A DNA stretch of 64,000 bases from Bradyrhizobium sp. CB82 (GCF_029714405.1 NZ_CP121650.1:5213001-5277000), one strand, 5' to 3'; shown: positions 1 through 8,795, counted from the first letter of the stretch. Made by a program: numbers and translations. The notes: a model not told the origin generated them from the sequence alone.

Positions 1-897
1 GAGCATCCCGACAATGGCGAGAATGGCGAGGCCGAGAGCGAGTTCGACGGCGCTATTGCGCGTAAGCCAGCGCAACGCGCCGCGCCCGGCCGGGACGAGC
101 CGCGGCGTCAGCACCACCCGGTTGACCAGGGCGAGCACCAGCATGAGCGCGAACAGGACAAGCTTGAGCAGCAGCAGCCGTCCGTAGTCGGTGACGACCA
201 GCGCGTGGACCGAGCCGACCAGGATGGCGGCGTTGATGAATCCCGTGAGCAGTAGCGTTGCCACACTCACCATGCCCATGATCGAAAATCGGCGCACGAC
301 GTCGTGGGCGAGCGAAATCACCTTGTTTCGGCGGGCCGCAGCCATGAACAGGATTAATGACGCCAAGCCACCGATCCAGGCCGCGCTGGCTGCCAGATGC
401 AGCGTATCCGCGGCAAGATGCAGGTACCCTGCCTCGCCCGCGGTCGAGCCGGCATGGCCGCTCCAGGCGAGGCTTGCGGCAAATGCGAGCGCAGCCGCAA
501 ATCCCCCCCATCGCGCGATCGCCGTACGATCATAGGTGAGGCAAGCCGCCAGACAGATCGCAAGGCCTGCTCGAAGCGTCGTCACGTGGCCGAACTGCGT
601 TTCGTTGATCACCGTCGACAACACATCCGCGGACATTGCCTCATCGAGCGGCATCCCGCTCATCGAGGCGGCCTGAAGCACGAGCCAGATCGCGCCGGAG
701 ATCACCGCGAAGCCAAGACCGAGCCACGCGACCCACAAGGTGGGCGCCTCGAACGACACAGCCGCGGCCTTCTCCGAGCGCACGACCGGCGCAACGATGA
801 CAGTCCGAAACATGACGTCTCCAACCGTGATCGCTGTCGCCGCGAAGTGCACGGCGCGCGTCGCGACCAACGCCGCTTCCGCTGCTGACCAGTCCAT
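1..897 (-). CDS. copD: Copper resistance protein CopD, partial (C-terminus outside window)
   Basis: The frame is open from an ATG at 897 to the window edge, giving 299 residues without a stop. It encodes a polytopic inner membrane protein with long hydrophobic segments along its whole visible length, including WLGLGFAVISGAIWLVL near residue 60 and LLKLVLFALMLVLALVNRVV near residue 235. CopD proteins (YcnJ/PcoD type) are thought to move copper across the inner membrane together with periplasmic CopC. The gene starts 14 bases after the copC stop, so the two are probably co-transcribed and translationally linked. The family assignment rests on the CopC neighbour and the membrane profile. The C-terminal end lies outside the window. 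Confidence 0.85.
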   Translation of the reverse strand, partial: MDWSAAEAALVATRAVHFAATAITVGDVMFRTVIVAPVVRSEKAAAVSFEAPTLWVAWLGLGFAVISGAIWLVLQAASMSGMPLDEAMSADVLSTVINETQFGHVTTLRAGLAICLAACLTYDRTAIARWGGFAAALAFAASLAWSGHAGSTAGEAGYLHLAADTLHLAASAAWIGGLASLILFMAAARRNKVISLAHDVVRRFSIMGMVSVATLLLTGFINAAILVGSVHALVVTDYGRLLLLKLVLFALMLVLALVNRVVLTPRLVPAGRGALRWLTRNSAVELALGLAILAIVGML

Positions 898-911
898 TGG
901 GGGTCAGGCCT

Positions 912-1280
912 TCATGGACCGACCTGGAAGGTGAAGCTGCCGTCCGTCGTGTGGGTGTCCACGGACAGCACGCGCCAGTTCACGTGGTACGTGCCTGCCC
1001 CTGCCGCCTTCAGCGAGACAGACATCTGGTTGCCGCTGACGCGCGCCTTGCCGGCATCGACGCGCTGACCCGAGGGACCCGTGACGCTTATCGAGCTGAA
1101 CGCGGCCTCCAGTTTCTGGGTGAACCAGAGCGTCACCTCGCGCGGGGGGCTTGCCACCTTGTTGCCGACGCGCGGCTCGGCGTGGTCGAGTTCGGCATGG
1201 GCGCTCACTTCGCCAGGCGTCAGCGAAGTCAGCAAGACGACCATGAACAGTATCGAAGAACTGAGGGATGAGCGTCGCAT
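912..1280 (-). CDS. copC: Periplasmic copper-binding protein CopC
   Basis: 122 residues with a Sec-type signal peptide (hydrophobic ILFMVVLLTSL, cleavage likely after VSA). The mature protein would begin HAELDHAEP, placing a histidine at its very N-terminus, as in CopC proteins that bind Cu(II) through a histidine brace. The other usual Cu(II) ligands are visible in SVDTHTTDGSF (Asp108 and His110 of the precursor). The Met-rich Cu(I) site of the Pseudomonas PcoC/CopC type is not seen, so this looks like a Cu(II)-only CopC. It starts 3 bases after the upstream outer-membrane-like gene and precedes copD. Confidence 0.93.
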   Translation of the reverse strand: MRRSSLSSSILFMVVLLTSLTPGEVSAHAELDHAEPRVGNKVASPPREVTLWFTQKLEAAFSSISVTGPSGQRVDAGKARVSGNQMSVSLKAAGAGTYHVNWRVLSVDTHTTDGSFTFQVGP

Positions 1281-1283
1281 CGG

Positions 1284-2285
1284 TCAATTCCTTGCGAAGG
1301 GGTTGGCAGATTGGACCGGGCCACCGAAAAGCGGCTTGCCGATGCCGCGGGGATCAATGTCGTCGAGATAGAAGTGCAACTGTCCGATCACGCCGACATG
1401 TGTTCCGCTTTGCCGATTGATCGGAATCAGCGCCTCAACACCCACCTGATACTTGTTGCCGACCCAGATCACGCCGGGATTGATGGTGCCTGTCGTCGTC
1501 GTCCCCGAGGTGAGCGTGTTCGCAATCGGTGTTTGCAGATTGGCTTCGACGAGCGGGATCAGGTGATTGACGAACTCCGGCAGACCGAGGTCCACGACGG
1601 CGGATTTCAGGTAAGGCATGCTGTATTGGATCGTTGCGCCCCAGTTCAGCACGCGCGGATGAAATTCAGTATCGGCAGTCAAGTCGCCGGTATCGGGATC
1701 GATCCCGAACGTGGTCGTGAAATTCCTGGCAGGAATCGCGTAGCCGACCTGGCCGGTGACGGCGACAGGACGAAGCCAGGAGAACGTGTCCGGCAGGTCG
1801 CCGAGACCTTTGCCGAACCACAGCATCGGTGTATAGGTGTGGAAGGGATCGGCACCGACATTTTGCGCGCCGGTGCCGCCCCATTCGACATTGAGGCCGA
1901 CCGACATCACGAATTCATGCGCGGGATCTTTGAAGACCCGGTACTTGAACGTGGTCTCGAGGTTCTGAAATCCGTTGGCGCCGGGGACGGTCGGGTCCGT
2001 TGGATTGAGAAAGGTGTAGGTCGAGCCGAACGACACCGCAAAATCCTCGGTGATGCGTTTGGAGAACTCGCCGGAGATGTCGCGCTGCCGAACGGGCGGG
2101 ACATCGCCGGTCTTGAAGCTATCGACCGTTGGAATCGACAGCTCATCGTTGACGCCGGGATCATCGATGCCCAGCGTTGCCGGAAAGAAGCGGTTGCCAA
2201 CGATCTCGTGGGCAACGCTTCCCGAATGAGGGACGAGCGCGAGGGCAAGCCCCAGAAGGCCCCCACGCGTATGACAGATGGACAT
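1284..2285 (-). CDS. Outer-membrane-like protein of copper cassette, function unknown
   Basis: 333 residues. The N-terminus is a signal peptide (GLLGLALALVPHSG, cleavage near SVAHE). The rest is rich in alternating hydrophobic and polar residues, Gly and Thr, has repeated FxxxxYxF-type segments and few Cys, and fits a small beta-barrel or other secreted beta protein. I do not recognise a characterised family. It sits between the DUF2946 gene and copC with a 3-base gap to copC, so a role in copper movement at the outer membrane is a contextual inference. It could instead be a periplasmic protein of unrelated function. The ATG at 2285 is chosen because the signal peptide follows it directly. 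Confidence 0.8.
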   Translation of the reverse strand: MSICHTRGGLLGLALALVPHSGSVAHEIVGNRFFPATLGIDDPGVNDELSIPTVDSFKTGDVPPVRQRDISGEFSKRITEDFAVSFGSTYTFLNPTDPTVPGANGFQNLETTFKYRVFKDPAHEFVMSVGLNVEWGGTGAQNVGADPFHTYTPMLWFGKGLGDLPDTFSWLRPVAVTGQVGYAIPARNFTTTFGIDPDTGDLTADTEFHPRVLNWGATIQYSMPYLKSAVVDLGLPEFVNHLIPLVEANLQTPIANTLTSGTTTTGTINPGVIWVGNKYQVGVEALIPINRQSGTHVGVIGQLHFYLDDIDPRGIGKPLFGGPVQSANPFARN

Positions 2286-2340
2286 TTGAGAATCTCCGCG
2301 ATGTTAACGTGCGAATTCGGCGGTCGGTTGGCCGCCGGGC

Positions 2341-2742
2341 TCACGTCAACTGCGGAGGCGCTCGTGCGCGGGCGTTGGATCCGCCGCGCGATGTGACCGC
2401 GGCTGCCGCCTGCTCATGCCACAGCACAGCTTCAGCGAGCCGGAAAGGATTCGCGAACGCGGCCTGCGGCGAATCAAGCGGCGCATTGGCCTGCGCCAGG
2501 CAGCAGATCGAACAGCTTCCGGCATGTGTCGCCGGCACATTGGTTTGGCCGGCAGCTCCCGCGCCCGACGCATCTGTGCTGTGGCAGATCACCGCATTCT
2601 GAAGCGGATCGGCGACCGCAAGACCCGCGGCCCAGCAGGCGGCAATCGGCGCCAGCACCTGCATCGCGAGAGCGAGCAGGACTAGGGGCAGGAATTTTTG
2701 AAGCCGCGCGCGCATTGGCCGAACCATTCGTTCGCCTAGCAA
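2341..2742 (-). CDS. DUF2946-like small secreted protein with CSICC motif
   Basis: 133 codons; the likely start is the internal ATG giving MVRPMRAR (about 2727). A hydrophobic stretch (LPLVLLALAMQVLAPIA, near residues 18-35) is followed by CHSTD, HAGSCSICC and a C-terminal W-H-E motif. The HxGxCxICC arrangement is typical of DUF2946 proteins, which often lie beside copper genes and are suspected metal-binding secreted proteins; none is well characterised to my knowledge. It is the first gene of the four-gene minus-strand copper cassette, 55 bases ahead of the next gene. Confidence 0.75.
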   Translation of the reverse strand: MLGERMVRPMRARLQKFLPLVLLALAMQVLAPIAACWAAGLAVADPLQNAVICHSTDASGAGAAGQTNVPATHAGSCSICCLAQANAPLDSPQAAFANPFRLAEAVLWHEQAAAAVTSRGGSNARARAPPQLT

Positions 2743-3147
2743 CTAAACACCGCGCCGAGCCCGAGTCGAGGTCACTTCGTCGGCCTGCTTGTGCGATCAC
2801 AAATTTCTCGAAAACTGTGTTCGCCGCGCCCGGCCGCGGCGTGACGGTCCGGCATTTGAGGCAAATACGTGGCGGCCCCACCTTCACAGATTTCTTATAT
2901 CTGTCATATACTTAGGGGGCAAAAAGCCTGATCATTTCGTTAGCTGCTCGAATTTTGAACAATCGTTGCCGAAAATGATGACAAGTGAGAAAAGTTGATC
3001 TAGCATCTCTTTGCTCAGGCTGGCCGCGAGGTCGAAGTCTGGTGGTCCAAGTCTCGGGAGGAGCCCCTGGCGCGCAAAACGCAGCGTCGCCCCGGCAATC
3101 AAGATCAAATCGCAGATATCGGGGATAATAGGGTCGACACAATTTTT
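2743..3147. other. Intergenic region upstream of copper cassette
   Basis: About 400 bases with no convincing gene. The part from 2895 to 3000 is more AT-rich than its surroundings and probably carries the minus-strand promoter of the copper cassette; I could not identify a CueR or CsoR operator by eye. A short plus-strand frame from 3004 to 3159 ends at the terminator that follows and may be the tail of a lost gene. Confidence 0.4.
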
Positions 3148-3176
3148 GAGCGGGGCTAGGGCCCCGCTCTTTTTTT
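3148..3176 (+). terminator. Rho-independent terminator
   Basis: A 9-base-pair perfect stem (GAGCGGGGC with GCCCCGCTC, 3148-3156 and 3161-3169) with a TAGG loop is followed by seven T residues at 3170-3176. This is a strong intrinsic terminator on the plus strand, yet there is no intact plus-strand gene upstream, so it may belong to a lost gene. Confidence 0.85.
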
Positions 3177-3195
3177 GTGCCGGCGTCCAACGCCC

Positions 3196-3600
3196 ATGAA
3201 CGCCTCAGCCAATCCGATCGAGAGAAGCCTCGAGCTTGCGGCGACGCGCTGCGAGGATCGAGCCTATCGGCGAGGTTTGCCGAGCATCCCGAAACACAGG
3301 TGATGGTCGCAAAGGCGGCGGCGAGCTTGGTCGGGGGGATGCTCACGATCGAGGCGGTCCGCGATTTCGCCGGCGAGCGCCGTGGACATTGCCGCACGAT
3401 CCAGTGCGAATCGTCCTCTCGCATGACTACGGCACACCACGAGAGTTGTTCATCGAGTTCTTTCGCGTGATCCGTGATGTGCTGCGTGAGCTGCTGGGCG
3501 ACGAATGGTCCGCTGATAGGGACGAGGCCTGGAAGAAACCACCCTCCGAGATCGCGGCCTTCGCCGGCATCCCGGCCGAACTCTCTTTGCGTTGCACCAA
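3196..3600 (+). pseudogene. Frameshifted globin-domain gene remnant
   Basis: Three reading frames, read one after another, give one globin-like protein. From the ATG at 3196: MNASANPIERSLELAATRC. After a shift near 3270: RFAEHPETQ, then LVGGMLTIEAVRDFAGERR. After a second shift near 3410: DYGTPRELFIEFF and LRELLGDEWSADRDEAW. The order and spacing match a family of single-domain bacterial globin-like proteins: helix with AEHPE, a GxML segment, then a late helix with LGDxW before a terminal A-W. Each frame has stops that prevent a single product. The end coordinate is approximate, because homology fades after the AW motif. Confidence 0.65.
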
Positions 3601-3720
3601 GGCGCAGCGTCGCTGTCCCACAAGCAGAGTGGGTAGCGTGAACCCATCGATTGTGAGACACTGCCCACCTTGGTAGCGCAAACAATGACGCTGCCAACGA
3701 TAAAATCATGGGAGCGAGCG

Positions 3721-4743
3721 ATGTCCGAGACGAAAGATTTCTCGACAACCAGGCGCGATCTTCTTCAGGCGGCAACCACCGCCGGCGCCGCGGCGGCCAT
3801 CCTCGGCGGCATGGGGATCAACCCTGCACTTGCAGCCGAGATGGGACGTTCGGAGAAGCCGTTGAAGGCGGCATTCTCCAATGCAGGCTTGCAGGCCACT
3901 TGGTGTGCTCAGGGCAAGCAGGCAGCGGAATTCTGGGGCAAGCTGTTCAACGTCGAGGTGACCTGGTTCGACGGCCAGCTCGATGCGGTGAAACAGCGCG
4001 CCGCCATCGACAACATGGCCTCGCAGAAGTGGGACTTCGTGGCGATCCAGGCCTTCGGCATCGGCACCCTCACCCAGCCGGTGCAGAAGATGATCGATGC
4101 CGGCACGCCCGTCATCGACATGGACACGCTGATCGCCCCGCTCGACCAGATCAACGTGCATTCCTTCCTCGCCCCCGACAACGAGTTCATGGGCGCGTCC
4201 GTCACGCAGGCGCTCTGCAACGCCATGGGCGGCAAGGGCAAGATCATCATGACCCAAGGCGCGCTCGGCCATACCGGCGCGCAAGGCCGTGCCAAGGGTT
4301 TTAACTCGGTCGTCAAGCAATTCCCCAACATCGAGGTGCTCGACACCCAGCCGGCCGATTGGGACGTCTCCAAGACCGCGCGCCTGTGGGAGACCTATCT
4401 GACGAAATATCCGCAGATCGATGCGGCCTTCTTCCACAATGACGACATGGCGCTCGCCGCCTACAACATCATGAAGGCGCGCAACCGCACCAACATCCTG
4501 GTCGGCGGCGTCGATGCCATGCCGCCCGCGATTCAGGCGGTGAGCGAAGGGCGCATGTTCGCGACCGTGCGCAATCCCTCCTGCCGCATCCATGGGGGCG
4601 CCATCATCGCGGGTGTCGCCGCGGTCGTCGGTGGGGAGAAGAGCGGCCAGGGCATTCCGAAGAGCGTGGTGACGGACGGCCCGGTCGTGACCAAGGCGAA
4701 TGCTGCCGGCATGCAATGGATGGAAGACCACTTCCTGATCTGA
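3721..4743 (+). CDS. Sugar ABC transporter substrate-binding protein (periplasmic)
   Basis: 340 residues from the ATG at 3721, preceded by a GGGAGCGAGCG ribosome-binding region. An in-frame upstream TTG would add 17 residues but has no signal-peptide logic. The N-terminus TTRRDLLQAA followed by an Ala/Gly-rich hydrophobic run and ALAAE looks like a Tat signal peptide. The mature part is a periplasmic-binding-protein type 1 fold of the ribose/galactose class (FNVEVTWFDGQ, MIDAGTPVIDMD, FHNDDMALAAY, VGGVDAMPPA). It is the first gene of a binding protein, ATPase, permease operon, with the ATPase starting 7 bases after its stop. The ligand cannot be told from sequence; a pentose or related sugar is likely. 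Confidence 0.9.
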   Translation: MSETKDFSTTRRDLLQAATTAGAAAAILGGMGINPALAAEMGRSEKPLKAAFSNAGLQATWCAQGKQAAEFWGKLFNVEVTWFDGQLDAVKQRAAIDNMASQKWDFVAIQAFGIGTLTQPVQKMIDAGTPVIDMDTLIAPLDQINVHSFLAPDNEFMGASVTQALCNAMGGKGKIIMTQGALGHTGAQGRAKGFNSVVKQFPNIEVLDTQPADWDVSKTARLWETYLTKYPQIDAAFFHNDDMALAAYNIMKARNRTNILVGGVDAMPPAIQAVSEGRMFATVRNPSCRIHGGAIIAGVAAVVGGEKSGQGIPKSVVTDGPVVTKANAAGMQWMEDHFLI

Positions 4744-4750
4744 TTCCTCC

Positions 4751-6253
4751 ATGCCTGAAGGCCGTTCGCCGATCCTGGAACTACAGAGCATCACGAAGAG
4801 CTTTGGCGGCGTCGAAGCGCTTCGTGGTGTCGACTTTGCGTTGTACGCCGGCGAGATCCATGGTCTCGTCGGCGAGAACGGCGCCGGAAAAAGCACGCTG
4901 ATGAAGATCATCGCCGGCGTGCACCCGGACTTCTTGGGGCGCTTCCTGGTCGACGGGAAGGAGACCCGGTTCCGCTCGGCCCGCGACGCGCACGCGGCCG
5001 GCATTGCCATGGTGCATCAGGAGCTCAGCGTCGCGCCGGACCTCTCGGTCGCCGAGAACGTCTTCCTCGGCAACCAGCCGACAAATCGGCTTGGGCTGGT
5101 GCAATGGCGGCGCATGGCGCGCGAGGCCGGCGAGCAGCTCGCCCGCTTCGGCATCGACGTCGATCCGATGACGCGGCTCGGCGACCTCCCGATCGGCCTC
5201 CAGCAGCTCATCGAGATCGCTCGCGTGCTGTTCTCCGGCGCGCGCATCGTCATCCTGGACGAGCCAACCTCGGCCCTCTCCCCGCCCGAGGTCGAGCGCC
5301 TCTTTGCGACGCTCCGCCGATTGCGCGACGAGGGCACCGGTATCGTCTTCATCTCCCACTTCATCGAGGACATTTTGCGCGTGTCCGACACGGTGACCGT
5401 GTTCCGCAACGGGCGGAAGGTCGCCGAGACCGCGGCCGGCACTACCACCAAGGGCGCCCTGATCGAAGCGATGATCGGCCGCGGCGGCGAGGCGCTCGAG
5501 CACAGCTACACCGACGACCTGATGCTGCCGCGCTCCGACGACGGGCCGGTCGTGCTGAAGGTCGATCAGCTGTCGCTCGCGCGCAGCCTCCAGGACGTCT
5601 CGTTCGAGGCTCGTTCCGGCGAGGTGCTGGGCATCTACGGCTTCATGGGCTGCGGGCAGCAGGAGCTGTCGCGCATCCTGTTCGGCAAGCTGAAGCCTGA
5701 CAGCGGGGCGCTGGTCGTCGACGGCGCGCCAAAATCCTTTGCCTCGACCGCGGCCGCGCGACGTGCGGGCGTCGCCCTGGTGCCCGAGAGCCGGCGTGCC
5801 ATGCTGTTTCACCAGGAGCCGGTCTACAAGAACATCTCGATCAGCATTTTGGATCGCATTTCGGCCATGCTGCTCAAACCGGCGCAGGAGCGCGACATAG
5901 CCAGGCACCAGGTCGGGCAGTTGCAGATCAGGCCGCCGGTGGTCGGCCTCGACCTCGGCATGCTCTCCGGCGGCAATCAGCAGAAGGTGGCGCTGGCGAA
6001 ATGGCTGACCTATCCGCCGCGGCTGCTCGTGCTGTGCGAGCCGACGCGCGGCATGGATGTCGGCGCCAAGAACGACGTCATCAACATCGTGCGCGACCTC
6101 CGCGCCAAGGGCCTTGCCATCATCGTGCTATCGACGGAGCCGGAGACGGTGCTGTCGCTGGCCGACCGCATCCTCGTGCTCAAGCGCGGCGCTGTGGTGC
6201 GCGAATTCAAGAACGAGCCGGTCAGCAAAGACCGCCTGTTGGAGGCGGCGTGA
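4751..6253 (+). CDS. Sugar ABC transporter ATP-binding protein (two NBDs)
   Basis: 500 residues holding two ABC domains in tandem, the layout of RbsA/MglA/XylG-type importers. Domain 1 has Walker A GENGAGKS (residues 41-48) and Walker B ILDEPTSAL; its signature is the altered IGLQQ. Domain 2 has the usual lysine-less Walker A of this class (GFMGCGQQE, near residue 300), a full signature LSGGNQQKV, and a Walker B written LLVLCEPTRG, where Cys replaces the usual Asp before the catalytic Glu. It lies between the binding protein and permease genes, 12 bases before the permease. Confidence 0.93.
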   Translation: MPEGRSPILELQSITKSFGGVEALRGVDFALYAGEIHGLVGENGAGKSTLMKIIAGVHPDFLGRFLVDGKETRFRSARDAHAAGIAMVHQELSVAPDLSVAENVFLGNQPTNRLGLVQWRRMAREAGEQLARFGIDVDPMTRLGDLPIGLQQLIEIARVLFSGARIVILDEPTSALSPPEVERLFATLRRLRDEGTGIVFISHFIEDILRVSDTVTVFRNGRKVAETAAGTTTKGALIEAMIGRGGEALEHSYTDDLMLPRSDDGPVVLKVDQLSLARSLQDVSFEARSGEVLGIYGFMGCGQQELSRILFGKLKPDSGALVVDGAPKSFASTAAARRAGVALVPESRRAMLFHQEPVYKNISISILDRISAMLLKPAQERDIARHQVGQLQIRPPVVGLDLGMLSGGNQQKVALAKWLTYPPRLLVLCEPTRGMDVGAKNDVINIVRDLRAKGLAIIVLSTEPETVLSLADRILVLKRGAVVREFKNEPVSKDRLLEAA

Positions 6254-6265
6254 CGGAGAAGCATA

Positions 6266-7294
6266 ATGGCGAGCAGTGAAGCAGTTTCCGGAGTGGCCCG
6301 CCGGCCTCGCGGTGTCGGCTCCTTCCTGCGATCGCAGATGCGCAACATCGCGCCGTTTTTGACGCTGATCTTCCTCAGCCTGTTCTTCGCCTTCGCCAGC
6401 CCCTCCTTCGCCACGCTGGACAATCTCGGCAACATCCTCACCCAGGTGTCCGTGACCGGCGTGATCGCCGTCGGACTCACCTTCGTGATCCTCTGCGCCG
6501 AGATCGATCTCTCGATCGCCAGCATCGCCAACGTCACGGGTATTGCGGTCGCCTATTTCACTGTGCAGGAGTCCTACGTCAACATCGCCAACGTCCCGCT
6601 CCCCGGCGCCGTCGCGATCCTGCTCTCGCTGCTGCTATGCGCGGCCCTCGGGCTCGTCAACGCGCTGGGGCTGACCGTGATCGGCATCCCCTCCTTCATC
6701 ATGACGCTGGCGATGATGCAGATCGCGGCTGGCATCTCCGCGCTGCTGGTACGCGGCCAGATCGCCTACAAGGTGCCCGATCTGATCGCAACGCTCGGCT
6801 CCGGCTCGATCGGCGGCATTCCATGGATCGTCATCGTCGCCGCGGTGATGCTGCTGGCGGGGCACCTCGTGCTGACTTACACCCGCTTCGGCCGCTACGT
6901 CTACATGGTCGGCGGTAACCGCGAGGCGGCCGAATATTCCGGTCTCAACGTCAAGCTGATCCTCGGCGTCGTCATGGTGATCTCGGCGGTCTGCTCCGGG
7001 ATCGGCGGCATGCTCGGCGTCGCCCATTTCGGCAGCGCGCAGCAGAACGAGTTCGACACTTATCTGCTCGACTCCATCGCCGCCGTCGTGGTCGGCGGCA
7101 CCAGCCTGTTCGGCGGCCGCGGCGGCATCGGCAACACAATCGTCGGCCTGTTCGTGCTCGGCGTGCTCAACAACGGCCTCGACCACGTCAACATCGACAG
7201 CTTCCTGAAGATCCTGATCCGCGGCCTGATCCTGCTGGCGGCGCTGATCATCAACGTCTATGCGCAGCGGCTCCGGGAGAAGGCGGCGGAGTAA
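6266..7294 (+). CDS. Sugar ABC transporter permease
   Basis: 342 residues with about eight to ten hydrophobic segments, a cytoplasmic positively charged N-terminus, and the family motif GGNREAAEYSGLNV that contacts the ATPase. It belongs to the RbsC/AraH/XylH type of branched permeases (BPD_transp_2), usually acting as a homodimer. It ends the operon and converges with mtnK. No transcription regulator or sugar catabolism gene follows, so substrate assignment depends on the neighbouring kinase and remains open. Confidence 0.93.
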   Translation: MASSEAVSGVARRPRGVGSFLRSQMRNIAPFLTLIFLSLFFAFASPSFATLDNLGNILTQVSVTGVIAVGLTFVILCAEIDLSIASIANVTGIAVAYFTVQESYVNIANVPLPGAVAILLSLLLCAALGLVNALGLTVIGIPSFIMTLAMMQIAAGISALLVRGQIAYKVPDLIATLGSGSIGGIPWIVIVAAVMLLAGHLVLTYTRFGRYVYMVGGNREAAEYSGLNVKLILGVVMVISAVCSGIGGMLGVAHFGSAQQNEFDTYLLDSIAAVVVGGTSLFGGRGGIGNTIVGLFVLGVLNNGLDHVNIDSFLKILIRGLILLAALIINVYAQRLREKAAE

Positions 7295-7334
7295 GACATT
7301 TTTGGGCGAGGTGAAGAGAAGCCGCAGCGAGAAC

Positions 7335-8624
7335 TCAATCCGCAAACTCCGGCTGCCAATCGCGGAGTTTTCGCGCGGCGCCGGTGACGTCCGTGATGCT
7401 CGGGAATGACCCCGTCTCCACCATCATCGCGCGCGCCAGCCGCACGGCGCGCGCCTCGCTGATCGCCCGTGTCCGCGCGTCCTCGATCAGCTCGAAGTCG
7501 ATGTTGTGGGCGAGACCGAAGATCCGGCGGATGGTCTTTGCCGCCGCGAAGCCGACGGTATCGCCAAAGAGCCGCTGCATGTAAGCTTTCCGCTCGGCCT
7601 CCAGCCGCGCAGTTCCCTTCTCACCGGCGAACAGCGAGGCCGGATACGCATCGCCTGCCGCCTCGGTTCGCCAGAGCGCGAGGAATTTTCGTGCGAACTC
7701 GGTCCACACTTGCTCGACCGTTTCGAGCACCCAGCCTTCGAAACCACGCCGCTCACCGGGCGAGCGCTCGTGGCCGCTTGATGCGAAATAGGCCATCAGG
7801 AGGTTCGCGATAACGGCACCGACGTCAAAGCCCATCGGGCCAAAGAATGCGAATTCGGGATCGATCACCCGTGTCTCGCCGTCCGTGACCATGATCGAAC
7901 CGGTGTGGAGATCGCCGTGGATCAGGGCCTCGGGGCCCGCCATGAATTTCAGCTTCAGCCGGGAGATCGCGACGTGCAACTCCATGTCCTCACGCAGGCT
8001 CGCGGCCCTCGCATCGAGGTAGGGCGCGGTCCAGCGGTTCTGCTCCGCCACGCGATAGGGATCAGTGAAGATCAGGTCCTCGGTGATCTTGCAGAGTGCG
8101 TGGTTGCCGGCAAAGGCTGCGATGCCGTCCTTCTTCTCTGCGGCGGTGAGCGCGAGATCGGAGGTGAAGAACAGCGTTCGCGCCATGAAGGTCGTGATGT
8201 CGTCGACGAAGCGCGGATAGTGCATGCCCGTGATCAGCCCCTTGCGCATGATGATGTGCGGCTCGAGCAGCTCCATCACCGTGAGCGCCAGCGCATCGCT
8301 GTGATGCAGCACTGCAGGCACGAGCCCAGGCGCAAGTTGCGCCTGTCGCGTCAGCGCCAGATATTCATAATGCGCGCGGGACAGCGGCAGCGGCCAGCTT
8401 TCCCCGACCAGGCGGACATAGGGCAGCGCCTGCTTCACGGCGACGCCGCCCCGTGCTCCCTTCACGATGAAGACGAGATTGAGATTGCCGTCGCCGACTT
8501 CCGTGATCGACCAGTCGCCCGGCGCGCCGCCCAGTGCCGCCACCAGCTTCGGACGGCCCGCGAGATAATCCCGCAGATCCGCCTCATGCAGAATCCGATA
8601 GTTCTCCGCCTGCCCCTGCGTCAT
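7335..8624 (-). CDS. mtnK: S-methyl-5-thioribose kinase
   Basis: 429 residues from the ATG at 8624 (MTQGQAENYRIL). The frame is open further upstream, but that extension translates the dispersed repeat at 8796-8926 and is not real. The fold is of the aminoglycoside phosphotransferase/choline kinase type: EVGDGNLNLVFIV near the N-terminus, the catalytic loop HGDLHTGS and the metal-binding VIDPEFAFFGP about 20 residues later. MtnK phosphorylates 5-methylthioribose in methionine salvage. mtnA and the other salvage genes are not in this window. The gene converges with the ABC importer, leaving 40 bases between them. Confidence 0.92.
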   Translation of the reverse strand: MTQGQAENYRILHEADLRDYLAGRPKLVAALGGAPGDWSITEVGDGNLNLVFIVKGARGGVAVKQALPYVRLVGESWPLPLSRAHYEYLALTRQAQLAPGLVPAVLHHSDALALTVMELLEPHIIMRKGLITGMHYPRFVDDITTFMARTLFFTSDLALTAAEKKDGIAAFAGNHALCKITEDLIFTDPYRVAEQNRWTAPYLDARAASLREDMELHVAISRLKLKFMAGPEALIHGDLHTGSIMVTDGETRVIDPEFAFFGPMGFDVGAVIANLLMAYFASSGHERSPGERRGFEGWVLETVEQVWTEFARKFLALWRTEAAGDAYPASLFAGEKGTARLEAERKAYMQRLFGDTVGFAAAKTIRRIFGLAHNIDFELIEDARTRAISEARAVRLARAMMVETGSFPSITDVTGAARKLRDWQPEFAD

Positions 8625-8656
8625 GACGAGTCCTGCCCATGGTCTTGGCCGGATCG

Positions 8657-8794
8657 TCAGTCGCGCTCCAGGAAGCTCGAGCCGATGTCGGCCTTTCTTT
8701 TGATCGGATCGTAATCGCAATAGACGCTGTCCGCCACCAGCGTGTAGCTCCCAATGGCCGTATATTTGTCGAGCTTGACGGAGGCCGACAAAAC
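8657..8794 (-). pseudogene. 45-codon orphan coding tail abutting a repeat
   Basis: The minus strand reads SVKLDKYTAIGSYTLVADSV, then YCDYDPIKRKADIGSSFLERD and a stop at 8657-8659. A stop codon at 8795-8797 lies exactly where the dispersed repeat begins, and there is no ATG. The composition looks like real coding sequence. I do not recognise the family. The simplest reading is the 3' end of a gene whose front was lost when the repeat element arrived; alternatively it is a short TTG-started ORF. Confidence 0.35.
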
Positions 8795-8795
8795 C

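Noticed and set aside
3004..3159. Transposase fragment before the terminator at 3148
   Set aside because: The 51-codon frame has an EVEVWW segment faintly like IS630 transposases, but the match is too short to claim.
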